Positions 49,455 through 62,232 are shown, counted from the first letter of the stretch. The stretch: DNA of 64,000 nt from Neodiprion pinetum (GCF_021155775.2 NC_060232.1:13242251-13306250), one strand, 5' to 3'. Notes: generated by a model not told the origin, from the letters alone. Translations and numbers: made by a program.

Positions 49455-52400
49455 TCAGAGCAATCGTTTCTGAAGAATGTAAAATACGCAGGCTAAGAAA
49501 AATGCAAATGCTAGAACTAGCAACGCTTTATCGGTAAGTTCGCGCCGACCATATTTTCCCAGGAGCTTTCCAGACTGCACTATTACCTGCTGCTGATGTT
49601 CAAGCTCATCTTTCGTCCCGGTCACTTTCTCCGACGACGTAACTGCAAGGAAATACATGACAATGTGTAATTAATACGCTAATGTGTAAATACCAGTAAT
49701 TTCCACACTATACGTTTTACCTACATAAATGTGATTTTACAGGTTCGAGTTCGTAACGTTAGTACAAAAAAATATTTTCGAAAAATCCTTATTTCGCAAG
49801 TTTACAATGATTAAAAATACGGCCAATACTATACATAACATAAATTTAAAGATAAACGTATCAGTTTACAACTACGACCTCTTACAGGGACAAGATAATT
49901 TTTAACAAGCAAAATATAATTTTTCATATTTCACTATTTCGTTACGTTAACGTTACGCAAAAATTATTTGCGTTGATTTTTCTGATGAATACTGTTTCCG
50001 TTGCGAAAATAAATAAATTGTCAACCTCCTACACCGCAAATTCAATCTATTTTCTATCGTAAAGGTTCTCTAAAGATGGGAACGGAGCAAATAATAGTCC
50101 AAAAGTGGAAAATTGAATACAACGGTCTTTGTATCGATCGACGATACGGTAAAGCTTGAAGCGTCGGCTGAAACTTTAGATTTCCTCAATACATTGTATT
50201 TATTACATTGTTGAAGTTATTCATCGTCTGGTAATCTAGTAACTACTTATTTTATTCAGATATACAGGGTGTTTTCAAGTAAACGGTGCAGTATGTTGGG
50301 TTGCCTACTACCGAGGGGAACGAATATCGGTAAAACAGACCTGCCGACTCACTATCATTTTAGTCAAATCAAGTCATATAATCACTTTAACGTGGCTTCG
50401 GAAGGCGATCACTGACCGCTTCGGCATAGGTTACAAACCACGGAACAACTGCTTGGCCAAATCCACACAACTTGGCAATATGGGCAGTTCCAGCTCACTC
50501 GCGAGGACTTTAAACGTGCTACCTACCGATGACTCGTACCGATATTTGTTCCCCTCAGCGACAAGCAACTCAACATACTCCGCCGTTTACTTGGAAATAC
50601 TCTGTATATGTATATCAGATTATGCAATAAAAATACGCACTGAATTATTTCTTACGGAAAATGAATGCAACAATAAACCATTTCTAGATTGGCTTCTTGT
50701 ATTTGAATTTCAGATCACATATTGGCTTTTTGAAAATATTATTTAATTGCAGAACATCTTTTTGATGAACAACGAACGCAATTACGAAATTGTTATAAAG
50801 AAATAATGATGCCAGTAATAAAATAATAATGTTGCGCTGATTACAGAGTAATTTTAACGTGTGTGTATATATATATACACATATTGTATATATATATATG
50901 TATAGAATACCTAGTTTACCTTGCGAGTCTCATCCAAAATATTGGTAAAAAAATGTTGGTTATAAGTTTTTAATTACAAATTTTTGTCAAGCTGACTGAA
51001 TCCTGTGATAAAACTAACGTATATCAGAGAATAAGGGGTGAAATATAAGGTATAAAGTACGTACTTAGGGTGTCTAAGGTGTAAGCGCTTTTTTGAGTGG
51101 TTTCCGCCAGATGCCTAGAGATGCCTAACAACTTGTCGGTAACGCCGCCTGACATATTTATCAGTGCTTGTTTATCTCGCCGTTTTCGTAATGCACTCTG
51201 ATGTCCGTCGGGCATCCCCAATAATTCATCCTTAGCCATTCTGTCGATAACACAGGCACTGACAACATTAGCGTTTCGAAAGGCGGCTAAGGTAATAGTC
51301 AACTGACTTTTATGACTCTCTATTTCTGAATAAATCTCCAATTTCCGTTTATCGCTGCGTTCTTGGAACGCTAAGCTCTCCAAACGCTCAATACTTGATC
51401 GCAGGGCCGCTATTTTTGCTCTGCCTTTTGCATTTAGCTCGTTCAATAACTCTGTCGATTCGGTGCAATTTTGAATATCCTGAAATCAGGTAGTTGCGAT
51501 TGGATACATATGAATAGTTAAATCAACTACGTTGAATTAGTTTCATGCAAAATATATTATTAATTAGATAGATAATTTAATAAGGATAGAATTCGATTAA
51601 GCTGGAAACGATTAATCAATAAAGCAATTAATTGAAAGAGCATATTAAGTGATTAATGGAGAAAATGATAATAATCGAAGTTTACAATTAATTGATGAAT
51701 CGCACAGTCCTGATAACGCGGGTTAACGTGTATGTATGTATGTATGGTAAGATGTACGGGCCGGTATATTAATAAAAAATTTAAGGGGGGGGGGGGGGGG
51801 GGGGAGGGTCGCCCATCCTGCAAATGTATCTATGAGAAGTAATGGGCGTCGAAATTTGCCAATCTTAGTTTGAATACTTCAAATTAATGTAATATCATAC
51901 GTTATAGCCCTTCCTTGAAAACATAAAATTGATTTTGATCGGTTATTCAACTCTTTAACAATTTGCATCTGCATTGGTCATAATGCAGAAGTTGCATAAA
52001 TTTTTTACATTTTATATTTTAGTAGTCGAGGGAAAATAATTCGACAGCTTATTTTTGTTGTCCATTTGAAGAAAAGTTAAAGCAATTTCAACAAGTTGGA
52101 AAAGGGTACGGTGAGAAATCATCCTTACTCAAGTACACAATATCGGTAGACATGTATCAAAGAAATGGAACTAAATTGCGCATAACTTTCGCAATTATCG
52201 TTTTTGGTGGAAAATAACCGACTCGTCCATGGAATTATCAATGGAAATTACAATGCTGATCAAATCGGTAATGATAGGAAACTTCTGTACCGATCAAGTC
52301 TACGAGTCAAACTTGTTCTGTGACATGTGCTACCCTACCCGTCAAATTCTCCGTTTTTTAAAGTACCAGTACGGCCACCAGCTCTTCAAAATTCGTATTC

Positions 52401-52537
52401 CACCATTTTCGCATATAATTCAAGTAAAATTTTTTCAACGCTGATGGAGTTACCTGAATAATAGCTTTCACTTGTAGATTGTTATTGACAATTTCCTGTC
52501 GCACCAAGTCCAGCAAATGTTCCTCAGAATTCATCAT
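49455..52537 (-). CDS. Sec20: BNIP1 / Sec20, ER-Golgi SNARE
   Basis: Three minus-strand exons (52454-52537, 51065-51479, 49455-49642) splice in frame to 228 residues, about the length of human BNIP1. Sec20 is a tail-anchored Qb-type SNARE of the ER; with Syntaxin18, Use1 and the NRZ tether it receives Golgi-to-ER vesicles. Landmarks: QEIVNNNLQVKAIIQ near the N-terminus, the coiled region LNELNAKGRAKIAAL, the SNARE-like helix around LLGISRHLAETTQKSAYTLD, and the conserved KYGRRELTDKALLVL leading into a single membrane segment that ends YILQKRLL. The ER-type tail lacks the longer PFL ending of the human protein. Start chosen at the first of two adjacent ATGs (52537). No in-frame ATG precedes it within the same open frame. 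Confidence 0.95.
49643..51064 (-). other. Sec20 intron 2
   Basis: This 1.4-kb intron has GT-AG ends on the minus strand and includes the MITE at 50261-50610 and TA-rich repeats near 50865-50905. Nothing else was recognised. Confidence 0.7.
50261..50610. mobile_element. MITE with mariner-like ends (TATACAGGGTG)
   Basis: The left end TATACAGGGTGTTTTCAAGT, followed by AAACGG, matches the reversed right end TATACAGAGTATTTCCAAGT, followed by AAACGG. The arms extend about 65 bp through GAGGGGAACGAATATCGG / GAGGGGAACAAATATCGG. A TA repeat on each side and ACAGGGTG ends are typical of Tc1/mariner-related MITEs in insects. No coding capacity. Confidence 0.8.
51480..52453 (-). other. Sec20 intron 1
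   Basis: About 1 kb; includes the poly-G tract at 51785-51804. No nested gene recognised; the plus-strand frame at 52229-52444 is probably chance. Confidence 0.65.
51785..51808. repeat. Poly-G tract (20 G)
   Basis: Twenty consecutive G after TTAA, then A and GGG. Such a run is rare in this AT-rich context. It follows TTAA in the same way as the G-rich ends of the elements at 19704 and 20840, so it may be one end of a related element whose other end was not found. Confidence 0.85.
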
Positions 52538-55061
52538 GTAAATTATGTACGGCGAATGACTCAAAAAATTAATTCACTCGTTACCAGGTGACAGATATCC
52601 GGAAATTTCTCAGCAGATTTACCGGAAAAATTCATAAGCCCCGATGATTATAAGATTTTAAGAACCGGCACAAGTACGGAACTCTTCACACCACCTCTCT
52701 ATATCCTAGAGATTTTCAACGTTTGAGGTTGTGTTACACTGACAAAAACAAAAACGGTGCTACATAAATTTCGAGCTAGCAGAATACAACTTTGCTCTTC
52801 TAGTTCCGATGAGTTAGCATTGGCGTTACATGTCACTCCTGCCTGCAGTGCCATCTGGGAAAAATTTGACTAACGAAAACTATTTGCTTACCCATTAACG
52901 CGTCAAGAATTCTGCAATACCGACACTTGTTAGATTCACGATAAAATGTCTCGGGAACTAGCGCCCTCTCGATAATTTTAATGTAACGTCTGCAGTCATT
53001 GCGTTCATAGGATTCGCCAAGTTTGAAATTCATTCCGTCGAATCCTAATTAATTATTGATCCTAGTCAAATTCATGATCACTATCATTTGCTTTCATTTT
53101 CAGCACGCTATCATAAAAAGTTAAAGGCATGATGTAACTTTGCTTGGTTTCACCTGCATAGATTTATCGTCTTTTCGTAGCAATGAAGTAAGCACCATAC
53201 AAAGAGTAGTTCCTCTCTGGATACGACGGTAAAAATCAATCGAATTTTCATGATACCGTATTTTCTTCCAACATTTTTTTGGTTTCTTACGCTTGTCCCG
53301 TAAAAGTATTGGGTAATCAGCTTACATCATGTAGTTAATGTTACGTGACCCATAAATGCGAACAACGTAAGAAAAATGCGGTGTTGACTTCTATACAATA
53401 TTTTTCGGTCTTAGTCTAACGCTATTTCATGTCAATCTAATACTTCCTGTTGCTAATTTATCATTCTCTGACGTTGAAGTTCTGAATTGATCATGAAAAT
53501 TGTTCGCCGGTAGTTCATACCGCTCGTTTTAGCCAATTTTAATACCGCCCAATTTTAGAAGGTAGAGTTAAATCGGTCACGCATTTTATTCCGCAGCAAG
53601 AAAGTGTCCCCTGCACTGCACGTACGACAAAATTATTAATAAATAATACTTCCACTCGTGCATCACATCTATTATATGGACGCATGATACATAAGCCTGT
53701 ATCATAAACGGCATTTTATCGTAGCGAAAAGCCCGAAAAAATATCTTCTTAGGATATAAGAACGACATAATATTTTTCACCGTAATCGGTTTATACTTAC
53801 TGAAAGCGGACTCAAGCTTGTTTGTTTTCGGCGGTTATTTTTCCAATGAGAAAAACTAAGAGATAGCTGGAATCGAGCAATACGCGTATTTAATCGGACG
53901 AGAATCTGTCCCTCCATAAAGCTGATACAGTTTACCCCAGAACTCGTGTAAGGGTTTTAATTTTGTTGAAAATGAAACTGGTTTCGGAGGCAAGCATTTT
54001 TTTTTATATATAATACGTAAAAGTGGCACCTGGTTACATAACATCATACGAATGCTGAAATTGAGCAGGTTCGTCATACCATTCTGTATGATAAACGTAT
54101 AAATATTAAAATAATACACTCTAGTTAACATAATTAATAGAACTGAGAAATAGAAATGAGATTGCGTACATAATATAATATATGTCAAGTTGCATATTTA
54201 ACGATGCCATTTCAATAATTATTTCACTACAAATAATAACAATAAATATAACTTATAACGTGCAGACTGGGACTTCCCTACCAAGGAGCAATATGAAACG
54301 GTAGCATTCGCTCCAAATCGTACAGGAATGGAACATACATGTATATAACAGAGTTAAATTATAAGTCATTCAAATGCAACTATGTATTATATAAATAAAA
54401 CAGATGCAGTGTTGGAAGTGTTGATGGATTCTTTACCCGTAACTTGTACTTTAGCTTCCCAAATATTATATTATGCCGGTTACAAAACAATTTCCTGTCT
54501 CTCTACCGCATTAGCTACTTCTATCTAGCAATACTGTATTTGTATTATACAAAAATATATTATGACGTTAAGTGATAGTTGGAGAATAATTACAAAATCA
54601 TTTCAGTCCAATGTGGGCATCGAGATAATCCATAAAGAAAAATTTCCCGTTGTAGCGACAAAATTTCGGTCTATAAAAAAAAAAAAAAAAAAATTGTCCA
54701 TTATATCCAATTCTATACATCACAAAAAGCATAAAATTTGGCAAAATATTTCATTGATTGGGTAAATAGAGTTTTGTTTAACGTATAATAATTTCTTAAG
54801 TACCGTATCTTTGAAAAATTCATTTGATTTCAAGTCACGGATTTTAAGTGATTTTAGAAGATTTCACGAACGATAAGAATAGATTCCAAGGTATTACATA
54901 TTTGCGCAAGACTTGTTTTTTTTTTTTTTTTTTTTGCTTTTCGGTACAGAAGTGCGTTGTTCCGGGTCTGAAAGAAGCACGACCGATTCGCCATTTCTAT
55001 AATCTATAGGTAAACGAAATGCGAGTAAAAGTGAAAACAAGGCAGCTTTTTTTCCAACGTA
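52538..55061. other. Intergenic between Sec20 and the MIEAP-like exon
   Basis: Contains the Sec20 promoter (no TATA seen) and AT-rich sequence. One minus-strand ORF that may be an exon is listed separately. The rest shows no recognised gene. Confidence 0.45.
52886..53033 (-). CDS. Possible first exon of an unknown minus-strand gene
   Basis: An ATG-started frame of about 48 codons (MNFKLGESYERNDCRRYIKI...CRILDALM) runs to a good donor, G|GTAAGC. The composition, with charged and cysteine residues, looks coding, but I recognise no family and found no matching downstream exon. It lies 350 bp upstream of Sec20 on the same strand, so it could instead be an untranslated or alternative first exon of Sec20, or chance. 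Confidence 0.25.
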
Positions 55062-55535
55062 TTAATTTGTCAGCACCACTGCTCTGTGCAAACAGCGTCC
55101 CTGACAACCCTCTCTCAATCCTGGCCATAAAACACTTCTGATCTTGACTCCGTTCGGATCCGGCGATCCGTGATGTCTGGCGTGTAGTTCTCGCTGAAAA
55201 TCGACACCCTGGGCAACGTCGAGTACAAGAGGAGTGGACCTGGCGAGACAGGCCCAGGCCAAACTGGCGCAAGAATTTGCGTAATCCCTGATCTCCGGGC
55301 AGCTCCGAAGACAGGGAAAATCGTAGAGGGTTCTTTCCAGTTGGCTTAAAACCTGATCGGACACTTCAGATAGCCCAGTTCGGGCTCCGAACGTTGCAAG
55401 TTGCCTCCTGATGCAATCTTCGAATTCCGAAGACGGAGCCGAGCTTCCGGTTTGCTGGGATTGAGATCCGTTCAAAACGTGTATCGCCTCAAAACGTCGT
55501 GCCGTTTGTATCATTCCCGCCAGACGCCACGAGAG
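55062..55535 (-). CDS. Terminal exon of a MIEAP/SPATA18-like gene (partial)
   Basis: The frame is open from a clean acceptor (TTTTCAG at 55536-55542 on the minus strand) to a TAA at 55062, 157 codons. It begins LSWRLAGMIQTARRFEAIHVL and contains a C...A..C....P.L pattern, then HARHHGSPDPNGVKIRSVLW-P. This resembles the C-terminal MIEAP domain of mitochondria-eating protein, where an aliphatic stretch is followed by Y/H-RRS-D-----I/Y-VWP-L and a basic V-T ending. MIEAP takes part in mitochondrial quality control in vertebrates; the role in insects is unclear. No in-frame upstream exon was found between here and 64000, apart from a weak candidate at 60429. The ATG at 55514 is internal and should not be taken as the start. 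Confidence 0.55.
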   Translation of the reverse strand, partial: LSWRLAGMIQTARRFEAIHVLNGSQSQQTGSSAPSSEFEDCIRRQLATFGARTGLSEVSDQVLSQLERTLYDFPCLRSCPEIRDYANSCASLAWACLARSTPLVLDVAQGVDFQRELHARHHGSPDPNGVKIRSVLWPGLREGCQGRCLHRAVVLTN

Positions 55536-56238
55536 CTGAAAATCGGAGAAAGATAAATGTTTGTTTTAGAATTAAAGGCAAGTATCAATTACTTAGCGGC
55601 GTGATCGATGCGGCGAAGCGTAACGCGAGATTACTTTAGAGTCGTACAATGTAAGAAAGTGCAACGTCGGAATCGGATCTGATTAACGTAATTGAAGCAT
55701 GATAACTAAAAAATCACTGCGCTCTTTCACATTAGACTTTGGTTTCTTGTCATTGCACACTTTCACGCAATTTTCATGCGGTCGTTGACTTTGACTTGAT
55801 TTATTAGGATGAATAGGCCGCGCTCGGCTTCACCAGCTTTAACAGATGCTTATAAATGGATTCCGAGCCACAAATTCATGTAAGACATTGCGTTTCATTT
55901 TAACTTTTCATTGCGTATTTACGGTATTTTAATACTTATGTCAAAAATCTGTCACAAATAAATTTTTAGACCGTCGGTACTTCAGGTTTCCTAGTTATGA
56001 AGGGAATTTAAAAATATTCGGTTCTCGGTACCTCCTTCACAAATTACTGCGAAGAAATTGCGCTCGTACAGGACAAATAAAACTTTCAAGAACACAAATT
56101 CTACAATTTCAATGGAATACTCCTCAATGTTAAAGAAATTCTAATATTTTCGAAGTGCTCTTTCTCGATAGCAGAAAAAGGATGAGAAAATGTTATTCAG
56201 CAATGTTATTCCAGTCAATGATATAAGTAGGTATATAC
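55536..56238. other. Intron of the MIEAP-like gene or intergenic
   Basis: AT-rich with no recognised feature. If the MIEAP-like gene has upstream exons to the right, this and the LTR beyond it lie in its intron. Confidence 0.4.
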
Positions 56239-58091
56239 TGTTACGCCCCGACGTACCGCCTTGGCGTACCTTTTTCAAAATTCCATTTCATTTCATTTCT
56301 TTAATTTCTTCACTGCACAGATATCATTTTATCAAAATCTCATATTCTAATAACGGCGAGTTCCACCCCTCCTGGCAAAAGTCACGTAGAGACCAACGAT
56401 GATCCCTAGTATAAGGTTCAACTTTATTCTATTTATCTGGTACCAAGAACTGAGATGAGAGACTGCTGAGTTAGTATCAGTAGCGCTCAGCCTGGAAATA
56501 TTCCTCTTTTTAAATTAAAATTATAATCAATAACTAGGATAAACCACTACCTTCAGGACCATCAAATTAAAATAGATTACTCATTGGACTGTATGAATGA
56601 ATGTGTGAACATTGCATGCAAATATCTTTTGTTCATATTTCCAATGTGTCACCGACGAGATTGAGAATCGTCGGAACACCGTCGAAGAGCGAGAAGTAAC
56701 GCTGACCACGTGGATTTGGGCGCCAGGAGGACGCCCTCGCACCTCATTGGCTAATTACCGTTGTAACTAATTACAACTGCAGCTCCTTGGACCCTCGGGC
56801 CCAAGAAGCCGCGTCTTTCGTCTGTCAAGTCGCGAAGTGCGTGGACGTAAACCCGGATTAGCCCTCCCGAGCAAGAGTAGCGTTTGGAAAATCTTAGTTG
56901 TGACCGACCTAAAGTCTCGCGCTAATTCGTTAAATTCGAGCATTCAGTTATTCTGTTAGCTGCAAAAGACTCACTATCTTCTACATTTCCATCTTTTCTG
57001 TTCTTTACTAAATCTCGTCATTTCGCGAATAGACATTTTTATGATATTCCATTTCCCTTAGTTAAAATTGAGTTCGGCCCTGATTCAAGCGAATCAGGTA
57101 ATCTTAAGTAAAAATAATAATAATTACACTATCATTTTTAATAAATAATCGTTCCAATCAATTTTAACTTATCATCAAAATCACAAACAGACACTTTCAA
57201 ACTTTCGATAACAAGATATCATTCTAAATTCACAAAGACTAAGTGACCAACGTTCAACATCATTCGATTCATCAACTCTTCCAAATTTGAGGTGAGGCCC
57301 CTGGTCCAGCATTCTACCGACGCAGACCGACACGATCCGACGGCTCTCAATCTCGTCGACCGATTCACCAAAAAGCTAAGTCAATCCGAGTGTTAATCTT
57401 CGAAATTAGACGAATTCTTGTTTCACCTTGATAATCAAAACTACTTCAGTAAATTCACAAAAACCAAGCATAGAATTGGTGGCTAGCTTCACTACCCCCA
57501 ATTAAATTCCACTTATTGTTTCCAAGAATTAACAAATAAGACTAAACGATTAAATATATATATTGAATATATATATATAATATTAAACGATTTAAGATAA
57601 TCTAAAAAGAGAGATACAATACAATTATCACGACCAGCTAGTTATAACCATCGTTCAGAGTAGATGTTCCTGGTACCAAATAATATTATCTTCTAGAATA
57701 GTATAACACGCGATTTTTTATTCAATTTGAAACCTTTATAAATTGTTATTTTTGGCTCATATATATAATTATCACCATCGATTGTTACCAGATATTTCAA
57801 TAACTAAATTGAACCAGAATATACTTCATCTTTTACCAGTTAAATCTTTTTAAACATTTATTTTGAGCGACCTTCTTCCCATTTTCTTTATTATAAAATA
57901 GCCTCAACTATTTAAACAAACCTCACAGACCTGTACAGGTCTGTAGCGACACGATCCTACAAATTACCGGCTTACCGAAAGGTAAGTCTTTTCTTAGATT
58001 TAATTATTATTCATTGTCGTTACGTGGGAGCTAGATTATTCGATGAATCATTAACTACCACCGCTCAGTACACACTCACCCCCACGTAACA
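56239..58091. mobile_element. Probable solo LTR, Ty3/gypsy-type ends
   Basis: The sequence begins TGTTACGCCCCGACG and ends CCCCACGTAACA, a TG...CA pair with TGTTACG/CGTAACA ends typical of Ty3/gypsy LTRs. It is flanked by identical ATAC (56235-56238 and 58092-58095), a 4-bp target duplication. There is no gag-pol coding sequence, so it is a solo LTR. At 1.85 kb it is long for an insect LTR. Near 56640-56880 it is GC-rich with CATTGGCTAATT, suggesting the U3 promoter, although orientation is not settled. Removing it restores a copy of the repeat found in Vps15 intron 16. Confidence 0.7.
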
Positions 58092-58300
58092 ATACGAATG
58101 AAACAACGTCCCTACTCTGTAATAGAAATGGTTCTGAGCAAATTCGAGTGACACAAGCTTACGAGATATCAACGATTTGGGCAAAGTTATATAAATAGAA
58201 AAAGAATAAACTCTGTTATTTTTTATCCGATATTAGTATACTTGGGCTTGTCTCGCCCGCAAACCAGATCCCCATCTATTATCAGAAAATTATCCCAGAA
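58092..58300. repeat. Dispersed repeat arm beside the LTR
   Basis: ACGAATGAAACAACG, GAGCAAATTCGAGTGACACA and GAGATATCAACGATTTGG match the inverted arms in Vps15 intron 16 (23071-23530). A further relative with CTCTGGTGTTTTTATCCGG and CAAATCCCCAT occurs near 46695-46760. Confidence 0.6.
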
Positions 58301-61300
58301 ATTGTACATCATATTACAACATGCCAATGAAATTTTCGATGACCATGTCTGTTGTTATCCATTCTGAAGGCAACAATAATTTATCAATTTTTTAGTTGTT
58401 CGTCTTCAACTTGGTCTTGCGACTTTGAATAACCGTGTTCGTAGTAGAGGTCACCCTTGCATTCGTCGTGTCTGCGTCAAGTACGTCTTCTGTCTTTATC
58501 ATGCAAACCTCTGTGATGCTAATCCTTTCTCTCTCACGCTCGGAAATGCACACTCTAAACCCTCTCACGCGTTCTTGGGTTTCTCTGAAGGGTCTGCTCT
58601 GTATCACAAATCTATAGGTCTTTATGGCCTAAAAGCTTTCCCTTACACATCTACTCGTACAGATAGTTTAAAACTATGCCTGATACTACACTTGTGTTAT
58701 TAAAAATCGCTCAACTTTATTTCTCTAACATAGTAGAGATTTTACTCATTCGTGTTTACTATAATTGGGGCAATTAACATTTCTGCAGATTTTTTAAAAG
58801 GTTTTCTTTCCCCACCTTACTTTTCACTCAGATACAATTATATAAAAACTACTCGTCACTAAAATTCTATCCCTCAAGGTTTCTTTGGACTCACTTTCGA
58901 TTGTATAAGACAATTGGATAAGCAGGTGCAATAAAGGATTGCAAAATATAAATTTTTTGCACATCTATACAGAAATGACTTTTGACTTTTGGAATATCTG
59001 TATTTTTATTTCCACAGCATTCAACTCCGAGGAAAATTTTACTACTTCAATTCTTATCGATGTCTGTACTTGAAATACGAGGTTTTAAAATTCCACAAGG
59101 TTGATAGAATTACATCGCATGTGCATTTCTTAACAATTAAATTTATCAAAGAATCCACGTATACCGTAACTTTTCGACAAGCTCCAATTTCCTATGTAAG
59201 TCTTGCGCTTTTAGTTATACCTTCATACGAAGTTTTACAGACCATCCTTTTGTAATCATCGTATATCGCAAACTTTCCTTGTGAGCTGCGCATTAATTGA
59301 GGATCATAAACTATCGCGAGCAGGTGTTAATTCGATAAGAAAAGATTACACAGGTCTGCGATGAAAAAGTTTTCTGATTACTTCTACATGATACCTATAG
59401 ACTTTGTTGTGCTGATTCAGAATATCAACTACGTTTTTGCGTATCACGTACGTCACGATTTTTTGCTACTCACATATACATGGAGAGATACTTTTCTCAG
59501 AATAACTATATTAAAATAAAATTTTTTTACCAGTTTCAAAGGAGTAATCTAGTAAATTTATATTCACTTCGTTGGTACGAAGATGCAGACTTTCAGAATG
59601 TCATGACATGCTAAGAAAAAAATGCTTGATACATGCATATATACATAAAAATATTGTGCTAAAAAATGTTAAACAGCTATGAAAACTCAGGGTGTGATAT
59701 GAGTCTGAAAGTTCACTCTGTATTAGATTGGCGCTAATTTTTGTGTTATTGTAGAATTATAAGGGGGGGGGGATGGTTTCTAATATAATCATGATTTTAT
59801 TCCTAAATTCTACGTTCTCAAAGACTAAAATTGAAGGAAAAATTGATTGCAACGAAAAAAGAATTTTTTTTTCGGTTGAGCTGTATAGTACTTCTTTGAT
59901 CAACTTTAAATGTTGAAAAAAGTGAAATTTTTCATCTATATATTGCTTCTTCAAGTCACGTATAAAAATGTCGATAAAATAAATAAGTAAAGCCAATTTC
60001 GAAACACCACGCTTACTTCTAGGGTCGATGACATCAAATCTTACTAAGATTATTCAAATATGAAGGACAACAAAACCACTGTTGATTAGTGCAATGAAAA
60101 CTTTATAGGTAGTTTTATTTCATTCAACCAGTAGTTTGCACCTATTTACCATTTAAACACGGTTTCATCTAAATCTGCTGAATGTGACGTTGGTGTATAT
60201 CATACGAGTGTCGTTTTATATTACACTTAAGACTACTTTCACGAATATTAACAATCCAGTAAAAGAACTTTAAATAAAAAAAAAAAAAAAACCGCAGGCC
60301 TGTGTTATTCTCCGTGAAATCCAATATCTTAATTAACGTAAAGGCACTTGCCGTGTGTGTAAGATTTTCTCCAAGCTGACAATTTGGATACGAACAATGA
60401 CGTGAAGTGGCCAATACCCATAAAATCGTACATGTCGATAGTTTGAGAATACGAGTCGCACAAAGTTACGTTAGATTTATTCGCCACCAACATGCTATCG
60501 ATTTCTTCGTACTGTTTCTGTTTCGTTGCTTTATTTTCCGCTAATTCTTTCGCGTTAAAGGTTGATTTCACTACAGCGTATAACTTGAGTTTTGTTCTAT
60601 TCCCAGGGATTCGCAGACACTTGGGAAATTATTGGAAAAATTTGCGATTGAAAAAAAAGAAACGTACATGAGAATGCAGCGGGCGATAAATTTTTATAAA
60701 GTGACTGCGTAATTCGCATATCGCGTGAGGTAATTTATGAAACTTTTCTTACCTGTTTCACCGTTAAAATTAAAACCTGTCGGCATGTAACAATCCAGTT
60801 CACGTCTGAGTTTATTTATTTTAGTTTATCGATTTTCATGGCTCCGTGCTGTCAGCTGTCTGCAAACTTGGGTATTTCCCCCTAAGGCTGACACTTGACT
60901 GACTTATACGAACCTCACCTTATATATATATATATATGTGCAGTATGGATATGAAGCACGCGGTATGGATGATGACAATTGCGCTAAGAGTTCTCAGCTC
61001 AATGGTAGATGGAAATTAGTTTGGCTGACTAATTAATCAGTCTTGGAGAGAGGACCAGCTTTGTTGCATGAATGTTTACAAGAAGTAGGCTGATTGTGAG
61101 AAAAAATCTGTGAAAACGAGCCAACGCCATCTAAAGTCATTCAACATCACTAATTGTAAATCTCGTGCACGTATCGTGAGAGAAAAAAAACTATATCTTT
61201 CGCAAACAAATGATACTATTCGATCTCCTGAAATGGCTCACCTTCAACCGTACCTTATTTGATCTGAAGATACATTTTTTTAAGACTTTAATCTAAGCTA

Positions 61301-62232
61301 ACGTCACGTTTTGAATTAAAAAAAAAAAAAAATGAGAGCGCAGGCTTCTGACTCTTAATATTGAGTGGATACATACACTGAAAATCTGAATAGTATTCAT
61401 ATTACGACAGAAACTTATTAGGCTGCAAGGTGGGCTATATTTACTTTTCAGACCTCTCCGAATATCATTTGCATCGGCGAAAAGTTAATAAATATGCAAA
61501 AGATTCGAAGAGTGTGCAGTAAATGTCTGCAGACACAGAAACATATCTACACCAATAATATTTTTACAATTTAATCTTCTCTACTTCAGATACTTGAAAA
61601 AGTACGCGATGGGATTTTGGAAGTAATCTCAATCACTTCATTCCGTCGACTTGTTCATTTTGCTGCATAAGAGATCGACGAAATGTGCAACTTGCGGATC
61701 AAATTTATAATGATCATGGTTTACTAAGACAGGCTGTTTCCTGAAGGTATAAATTACAACGTATATCTGAACGCATGTAGCCTAGATTAATATCTTATTT
61801 TTTATATTTCAATAAAGTCTTTGACGTCAACTTTGTCACGGTCATCAACGTATTTTCAATCAGCATAAGTGAAAATAATCAATTGACGTACTCCAGATTC
61901 TTTTTTAGGAGCCTAACATTGTGTTTGAATTTGAAAATTATAAACCAAGAAGTGAAAAATAGGATTGGACTGACATTCGGATTCCAACGCTTCGTATTAT
62001 GATTCACTATGATTGACACATTGATACATTGAATAGTTCACGTAAAAACAAAACTTTTATCAATCTTCCATGATATAACGGGTTAAAAAAAAACCATTTC
62101 CGAAATGAGTAAATTAAAAAATCTGAAAAAATTCACACAGAGTACCTTTAAGTAGTACTACTACATAACAAATTATGGAACAGATCCGAGAGGATAAAAA
62201 AAGTGCCTGAGTTGGCGAAGACCGCCTCATAT
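58301..62232. other. Gene-poor region
   Basis: No recognised gene apart from a weak candidate exon at 60429-60630. It contains a poly-G run at 59763-59773 following TTATAA, poly(A/T) tracts, and a TA repeat at 60922-60938. Confidence 0.45.
60429..60628 (-). CDS. Possible orphan exon on the minus strand
   Basis: On the minus strand the frame reads KCLRIPGNRTKLKLYAVVKS, then a charged helical stretch (KELAENKATKQKQYEEID), then CDSYSQTIDMYDFM and a GT donor. It is bounded by an AG acceptor-like site. The amino-acid composition is more protein-like than surrounding frames. It could be an upstream exon of the MIEAP-like gene at 55062-55535, but the phase could not be checked against intermediate exons. 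Confidence 0.25.
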
